A stretch of 64,000 bases of DNA from assembly GCA_036936605.1 (NCBI GenBank), contig JAUPFV010000005.1, forward strand, positions 78,504,885 to 78,568,884, read 5' to 3'. This stretch comes from Limnanthes douglasii subsp. nivea (Eukaryota > Streptophyta > Magnoliopsida > Brassicales > Limnanthaceae). This document shows, piece by piece, positions 58,142 to 64,000 of this stretch; position 1 is the first letter of the stretch, and the number at the start of each line of letters is the position of its first letter. The notes beneath the pieces are model-generated. The model searched no databases and was not told the DNA's origin. It saw only the letters and a program-made list of their open reading frames with translations. The position numbers and the translations under genes were made by a program.

Positions 58142-60713
58142 ATGAGAAACAGGAACCCGAAGCCAAAAAAAAAAGCTAAGAAGAAAAAAAAGCATGTGTT
58201 CGGATATGAAGATTGAGCTAGTATCAGTGACCGTGCTGAGGAATATCGAGCTGCGAGATTGATTTGGAGTTCTAACACCAAGCCCTCCACGCCTGTACCG
58301 TTACCCCACGACCCTATTCTTGCTGATCCGATCCTTGCTGAGTCTTTTACCTTACCCGAACCGTTCGGCGCTCGGACCCCCGGGGCCATTTTCATTCCTT
58401 CAAGTAATAGCTCTCCACACTCCCCAACTGCCCAACTCAACCGCCCGACGCCTTCGTCGGTTAATTCTTACACGGCTCCGACCCCTTTTCCACCACGACG
58501 TCGAGGCAAAGCTAAATTTCTTTCTATGGGTGAAACCAACACTTCAACTTCTCCCGCGGGAGGTAACTCCCCTGAGATGGTCCAGCTTACTCCCGATATA
58601 CGAGGATACCAGACCAGTACTAACACTGCTCGTACCTTTTTAGGTCTCAACCAACGGCCACTAGCACCTCACGAACTGGATCCAGAGCGTGCTCGCCAAC
58701 AACAACAAGAGTCCCAACTGGCCCAAACCGGAAGTAGTTTTGGTCATGCAGACCTTTTTGTCTGACCGTCCGATCCGTCCGTGGCCAGCCCCCTCAGATC
58801 TGACTCAATCCCGGCAGTAAATACCGAGGAGCCGGAGGCGGACGCTTTACCTGCAGAGGACGGTATTGCTGCTGCTGGCAATACTGCTGCTCCTCCCGAA
58901 TAGCCGCTTCCCGAGGAAATTGAGGCGGTCATAACCATCTCCTACCATCGTTGGTTGCCCAAGAATAATGTCATTTCCCTTTTGAGGGCAAGTATCTTTA
59001 CTTCTCTGCTGCTGAGCAAGAGGAGCTTCTGATGCGGTGGGGTATTCCGGAGTGCATCACCATCCGGTTTCCTGTTCCTGGGGAGACTCCCGTGCATGTT
59101 CGGTCATGGGAGATCGTAATCTTCACCGAGCTTTTCAATTGGGGCCTCAGGTTTCCTCTGGATCCTGAGATTGTTCTGTACTTTAAGACTCTCAACATCT
59201 GCCCCTCTCAGCTAACGCCCAATGCGTGGTATACGCTGATGTCTTGCATAATGGCCTCGCGCCTTTCGGGTCGGGTCATGCCCATGGAAGAGTATATAGT
59301 TATGTCCGGGCTGAAGTCTCCCAAGCCCCCCTTCTTCTATTCTTCTTTGGCTAATATATGGAAGATAGTGAAAGACTTTCTCGAAAGCGACAAAGGTTGG
59401 AAATATCGTTTCGTCTTCCTCAGTGGCTGCTGGGAAAACGGCCGCCCTTATAGCAAGGCGAATCCGTGGTGACTGCTGCGGACATGGGTTCCTGATGGTA
59501 TAATTTTTTTTACACGATGAACCGATCCTCTGTGTAGTATCGAAGGAATTCGTCCAGGGTTGAAGAAGGACTACTTTAAGCCGGGCATGGTCACCTTCCA
59601 ATTGTTGAAGGACTATGCCAGGAAGCATTGGGGTTGGGCGTTCCATCGGGCCTTCAAAAACACAAACCTGATTACGAGTAACCTCTGGCGTTGCTCGTCA
59701 GAACCGCTCACGATTGAGCAGCTGCGTCACCCCCTAGTCTGGAGGACTTGGTCGCAAAGACGGATGCGCCTGATGCCCACCTGTTTCTCTCGAAGCGCAA
59801 CAAGGCTCCCAGCAAGCGTCAAAAGTCAGATGATGAAGCCGAGTAGGATAATGCCGGGGCTGAAGAGGCCGGTGCGGAGGGAAACCAAGATGAAGTAGCC
59901 GCTGAGGGTGGCGAGACCCATCAGTCCCAGGAGCTGGCGAAGAAGCGGAAGGGGAAGGCTGACGCAGAAGGGTCTCAGGCTAAAAAGCCTAAACGCTCAA
60001 AGAAAGAAGGCGGGTCTGCCGCGGGTTCTGCTAATGCCGACAATGCTACCGTCCCGGAGATTTTTGAGCAATACGGGGGGGGGGGGGTTAAGGGTGGTAC
60101 GATAGCCGACCCTATAGTGGTGATTCCCGACGATGCTAGCCCCTCAAAGGCCTCCAAAACCGCTGTGGCGTCGTCGAGTGGTACGAATCTTCCGGTGCTG
60201 TCTTTGCTCGGGAGTCCGCATACTTTTCCTTTGCGGATAACCGACGGGCTATCCCTTTCCTTTTACAACATGATTGTGCCTTTGGCGATGAAAGAGCGTC
60301 GGGCAGGGGAGCTGAGCCAGAAGCTGTCGGCCGCGGAGGGGAAAGTTGCCTCGCTGGAAGAAGAGGTAGATAAGGGAAAAACGGCTCAGAAGCTGGCAGA
60401 AGAGCAGCTCAAGGCGACCAAACAAACCTTGGCGCAAGTCAGGAAGTACGGGGATGATCGTGCGGGGCGGTTGGAGCAGGAAATTGCCGACCTAAAGAAG
60501 GCTAACACCCTTTTTGCTGAAAAATGCAAGAAGTGGATGGAGAAAGAGACGGCCGAAGCCAAAGCCGCATACGTGCTGACTTTTCATCACCAATTCCTCG
60601 ACTTTCCCCACGGGTCAATGTGCCTGGATGTTCCGGAAGATGACTGCCCTACTGATGTGGCTTGCGAAGACGAAGAATTGGATGACACCGAGTCAGAGGA
60701 AGAGGATGCTTGA
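58142..60713 (+). pseudogene. Antisense extra ORF of Tat element (PF04195-like 'putative gypsy type transposon' protein), broken
   Basis: Starts at ATG 58142 with a basic MRNRNPKPKKKAKKKKK segment (NLS-like), with in-frame TGA at 58214 and 58763. A Pro/Ser/Thr-rich linker follows. The central conserved domain (about 58930-59700) includes MRWGIPECITIRFPVPGETP, FTELFNWGLRFPLDPEIVLY and LTPNAWYTLMSCIMA, then after a stop YARKHWGWAFHRAF. The C-terminal frame (60117-60713) has FPLRITDGLSLSFYNMIVPL, an ~80-residue Lys/Glu/Ala-rich coiled coil and an acidic tail (EDEELDDTESEEEDA). A 13-base G-run at 60075-60087 lies at one frame break. This domain combination is known from plant gypsy-associated proteins of unknown role. 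Confidence 0.72.
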
Positions 60714-60950
60714 TCCCCGACGTCTCTTGTTTTGTTTTTGTTTTGTTAAAATTTGTAATTGCGGGGTCTGTGGAACTCCATGTAAGCCTTTTTTGTAATC
60801 AAAGTTTCTGAATGATCAATATGTTATCCGTACTTATGTATATCCGTACTTATGTTTTTATAAATGTTACATCCAACTCTGTTTTTATAAATCCACGGTT
60901 GATTGGGAACCAAATTATGTATTGTAGCCTATCAAAAGACCAAGGAAAGT
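60714..60950. other. Spacer between antisense ORF and tandem array
   Basis: A T-rich downstream region of the antisense ORF with a short repeat, 'atccgtacttatg', twice at about 60827 and 60842. Possible polyadenylation-type text (aatttgtaa, ttgtaatcaaag) follows the ORF stop. Confidence 0.4.
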
Positions 60951-61348
60951 GTGGATCAGTTCAAACACTGAAGAACCTGCTAAGGTTCTGTTGATCAACA
61001 TAAAATTGAAAATTTTCCTCATAGGGTCGGGAATTAGAGTGTAGATCAGTTTAAACACTGAAAAACCTATGAAGGTTGTGTTGATCAATGTAAAATTGAA
61101 AATTTTCCCGTAGGGTCGGGAATTAAGATGTAGATCACTTGACACACTGACAAACCTATGAAGGTTCTGTTGATCAATGTAAAATTGAAAATTTTCCCGT
61201 AGGGTCGGGAATTAAGATGTAGATCAGTTGACACACTAACAAACCTATGAAGGTTCTGTTGATCAATGTAAAATTGAAAATGTTCCTGTAGGGTTGGGAA
61301 TTAAGATGTAGATCAGTTGAGACACTGAAAAACCTATGAAGGTTCTGT
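60951..61348. repeat. 89-bp tandem array in Tat element spacer
   Basis: Units start at 60951, 61041, 61130, 61219 and 61308 (spacing 90, 89, 89, 89); the last is partial. Each unit has 'gtagatcagtt.a.acactga', 'aacctatgaaggttctgt', 'tgatcaatgtaaaattgaaa' and 'agggtcgggaatta'. The copies differ at a few sites. Tandem subrepeats in the 3' region are characteristic of Tat-lineage elements and can seed satellites. Confidence 0.92.
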
Positions 61349-61566
61349 AAAGCAATCAAGATTACTAAAAAATCATCGATCATCTCGTCAGCTGACGGAC
61401 TCCTTTTTAACACTTGTGAGATTGAAAGGAAAAATTTTCGATTAAAGAGGTCGGTTGCTATAGATGCCTTATTAAAACCTTCTCGCGCCACCGAGGTAGG
61501 AAAGAGTGCATCCCCGACCAAAAGTTTTTTACACAAATAATGCTTACAAAGTTACAAAAATCAAAA
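61349..61566. other. Spacer between tandem array and pol
   Basis: Minus-strand frames here are short. It is probably the 3' untranslated part of the Tat pol mRNA. Confidence 0.4.
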
Positions 61567-64000
61567 TCACTCCAAATATAATTTCAGATGTTCAATGTTC
61601 CATGGGAGCCTTAACGAACGCCCGAGTTTGTCTTGCAACCGATATGTCCCGCTCTTAACTTTCTCCACCACTTTGTACGGTCCTTCCCAGTTCGGGGCGA
61701 GCTTACCGAAGCTTTTATCTTTGGTATGCAAAAAAACTCTTCTCAAAACCTTATCACTAACTTTGAACTCCCGCCGTCGTACTTTAGACGCATACCGACT
61801 CCTCATTAGGGTTTGATAGTGTAAAGAATTCAGTTGAGCTCGGTTCCGTTTTTCTTCTATTAGGTTGAGAGCTAACTTTCTGTCACATTCATTTGTGTTT
61901 TCATCATAGTTACCGATCCTAAAAGATGAAAAAATTGACTCTACTGGAGTGACCGCGTCTATACCATATACTAAGGCATAAGGTGATTCCTTAGTGGCCG
62001 TTCGAGGTGTAGTTCGGTAAGCCCACAACACTTCATGCAAATAGTCTGGCTATTTGCCAGCTTTCCCTTCGAGGTTCTTTTTGAGTCCGTCCAGAATGGT
62101 TCGGTTGGTAACTTCGACTTGACCGTTCGCTTGAGGATGGAATGGGGCAGAGAAACATTGCATAATCCTATGAGTTGTGGAAAAGGATTTCATCTCACTG
62201 CTGTCGAATTGAGGCCCGTTATCCATGGTGAGCTTCTGGGGTACCCCGAACCGACAACAGATATTGGACCAAATAAATATGATGATATCCTTAGTCTTAG
62301 TAGCGGATAATGGTTCGGCTTCTACCCATTTGGAAAAGTAATCCACAACCACCACGATCGTTTGTCTCCCACCAGATGCCATTGGTAACGGCCCTACAAG
62401 ATCGATTCCTCATCGGTCGAAAGGTAATCCTTCAGATATGGATTCTAAAGGGGTCGCGGGCACGTTTATCGCGTTCGCGAATCTTTGACAAGTGTCGCAT
62501 GTTTTTACTATCTGCTGAGCATCAGTCGTTACCGTTGGCCAATAAAAACCGTCGAGAAAAATTCTTCTTATCAGTGCCTTGTAACCACAATGAGCCGCGC
62601 CCTCTCCGTCATGTAACTCGGACACAACGATCTGTGACTCATTTACCCGTAAACACCTTAGTAAGGGCCGGCTGAACGATTTTTTGTATAATATGTCGCC
62701 CAATAAAACGTAGCCTCGAGCTTTGTTTCGTACCTTTCGAGCCGATGCACCATTGTCTGGTAGTAGACCTTCAGCTAGGAAAGCAATAATATCCCTTCGC
62801 CAATCTGAAATAGTTACCGAAAACACCTGACAAGAAATTTCGGGTCGATTATCCAGCTCTTTCCTCTTTATGATCGATGGGTTTTCTTGTTCGGTTACCC
62901 ATGGGTATTACTTGAGCAAGAGGCAGATGCTAGAGAGTCGGCTACCATATTTTCGGTTCTTGGAACATGTTCATACGTTACCTTGGCGAATGACGCGGCT
63001 AACACTCTTAATGCGGCTAAGTACTGAACCAAATGTTATTTCCTGGCTTCCGAAGCTCCCAATGCTTGATTGATCAAAAACTGAAAATCATTAACGAGAC
63101 GTACATGCTTAGCTCCGCATACCTGTGCTAGTCGCAAACCGGCCAGGGCGGCTTCATACTCGGCTTCGTTGTTAGAAGTGGGAAAACTAAATCGGATTGC
63201 ATGATGCATACTTATGCCCGTTGGGGTGACTATCTGTACGCCCGCTCCGTATCCATTGACGTTCGACCCACCATCGGTTCGGATGACCCACTCGTCGGGT
63301 TTGGCTTCTTCAGGCGGTACGTCTTGGTCCGGGCGGTCAGAATGGAATTCCACTATAAAATCAACCCGAACTTGACCTTTGACAGCCGTCCGCAGCTCAA
63401 AACTGATGTCGAAATCACCCAACTTGACCGACCATTTAGACATTCTTCCTGACATGTCCGGTCGCTGAAGAACGTACTTGAGTGGAAACGAGGTGCGGAC
63501 GACAATGGGGTGTGCTTGAAAATACGGCCGCATTTTTCGTGCCGCGGTCACCAATGCTAAGGCCATTTTCTCCAGCTTTAGATACCGCGTCTCTGCATCC
63601 AGTAAGCTTTTGCTCACGAAGTATACTGCTTTAGGGACCGTTCCCGACTCACTGATCAGAGCCGCACTTACTACAAAATCTGAAACTGATATGTAAAGGA
63701 AAAGAGTCTCTCCCGCCAGAGGCTTCGTTAGAAGGTTTGGAGATGATAAATAAGTCTTAATCCCTAAAAAGGCTGCACTACAATCCGGCATCCAAACAAA
63801 ATTCTTGGCATTTCTCAAGACCTGAAAAAATGGAGCGCACTTGTCAGATGAACGAGAGATAAACCAATTTAAAGCCGCTAGACGCCCGGTTAATATCTGG
63901 ACTTCCTTGATATTCTTAGGCGGTGTCATGTCGGTAAGAGCTTGTAATTGGGTCGGGTCTGCCTCGATTCCCTTTTTGCTAACAAAGAACCCAGGAACTT
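61567..64000 (-). pseudogene. Tat-lineage pol (RT end, two RNase H domains, integrase), broken, runs off window
   Basis: From the window edge: PGFFVSKKGIEADPTQLQAL (RT thumb) leads into ALNWFISRSSDKCAPFF and the RT-linked RNase H (LFLYISVSDFVVSAALISES, VYFVSKSLLDAETRYLKLEK). Then comes a second, archaeal-type RNase H: EWVIRTDGGSNVNGYGAGVQ, NNEAEYEAALAGLRLA, RLVNDFQFLINQ and, after a stop near 63036, ENMVADSLAS. A frameshift near 62830 leads to the integrase: HCGYKALIRRIFLDGFYWPT with CDTCQRFA, then a stop (62410-62412) at DR-x-GIDLVGPLP, VVVVDYFSKWVEAEPL, LTMDNGPQFDSSEM, HPQANGQVEVTNRTI, a stop at 62050-62052 and LWAYRTTPRTATKESPYALV. The C-terminal part ends NIEHLKLYLE. Both integrase stops replace Trp codons. 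Confidence 0.88.

Larger units (their letters stand above)
57298..64000 (-). mobile_element. Ty3/gypsy Tat-lineage element (partial) with antisense ORF
   Basis: On the minus strand: RT end, RNase H, second RNase H and integrase (64000-61567), a tandem-repeat spacer (61348-60951), a long ORF region in the opposite orientation (58142-60713 on the plus strand), then a putative polypurine tract and LTR. Two RNase H domains plus an extra antisense ORF and a tandem array in the 3' region are known features of Tat/Ogre/Retand-type elements. The element continues beyond 64000. Confidence 0.8.

Noticed and set aside
58081..58440. 119-codon minus-strand frame near the antisense ORF
   Set aside because: A shadow of the Lys/Pro/Ser-rich plus-strand frame, whose reading is supported by downstream continuity to the PF04195-like domain.
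62310..62675. 121-codon frame on the plus strand within the Tat pol
   Set aside because: Antisense to integrase with clear motifs (CDTCQRFA, GIDLVGPLP); no independent support.
1..64000. tRNA, rRNA or other structured RNA genes
   Set aside because: I scanned for T-loop words such as ggttcgaatcc and for rRNA-like GC-rich blocks and found none; a covariance-model search could still find small RNAs.

Overview
This is a stretch of eudicot-like plant nuclear DNA: AT-rich, with intron-containing genes and a large load of decayed, nested transposable elements. Only two ordinary host genes are visible, both on the minus strand. One encodes 40S ribosomal protein eS7 (five coding exons, 9033-10221, plus a likely leader intron). 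The other encodes an alpha/beta-hydrolase, probably plastid-targeted (eight coding exons, 29160-32687). I could follow the reading frame through every splice junction of both genes. No tRNA, rRNA or CRISPR array was seen, and the species cannot be named from the sequence.

Layout. 0.4-5.1 kb: a decayed Ty3/gypsy element with two recognisable LTRs, preceded by the pol tail of another copy. 5.1-9.0 kb: AT-rich DNA with a 68-bp duplication and a minus-strand hAT/DUF659 transposase relic. 9.0-10.9 kb: the eS7 gene with telo-box and site II type promoter motifs. 11.1-12.0 kb: an unclassified repeat carrying a 41-bp minisatellite, with a second diverged copy near 21.8-22.15 kb. 13.25-18.2 kb: a Ty1/copia element wrecked by stops and frameshifts. 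18.6-20.0 kb: a strongly diverged tandem-like array. 22.9-28.7 kb: a well-preserved L1-type LINE (ORF1 intact, ORF2 with one lesion). 29.2-32.7 kb: the hydrolase gene, with a five-copy 55-bp array upstream. 33.5-37.7 kb: another gypsy relic. 38.6-46.05 kb: a 256-bp MITE-like element split by a complete Ty1/copia element (two ~674-bp LTRs, tRNA-Met type PBS, PPT, 5-bp duplication). 48.3-48.6 kb: a gypsy integrase scrap. 49.15-55.43 kb: a second LINE of the same family, bounded by a perfect 16-bp target-site duplication. 55.6-57.2 kb: a minus-strand gypsy relic. 57.3-64.0 kb: the 3' two-thirds of a minus-strand Ty3/gypsy Tat-lineage element (two RNase H domains), with an 89-bp tandem array and an antisense extra ORF between pol and the putative 3' LTR; it runs off the window.

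How the parts relate. The host genes show no functional link to each other. The TE parts form pairs that can be compared. The two LINEs share a 4-nt ATGA stop/start overlap between ORF1 and ORF2, and their endonucleases are damaged in different ways. The two plus-strand gypsy relics have a similar pol tail. The two minus-strand gypsy elements abut each other. I found no clearly new multi-gene system. The most unusual items are the antisense ORF with its own TATA-like sequence in the Tat element, the MITE split by a copia element, the two-copy repeat with an internal minisatellite, and the LINE overlap and endonuclease lesions.
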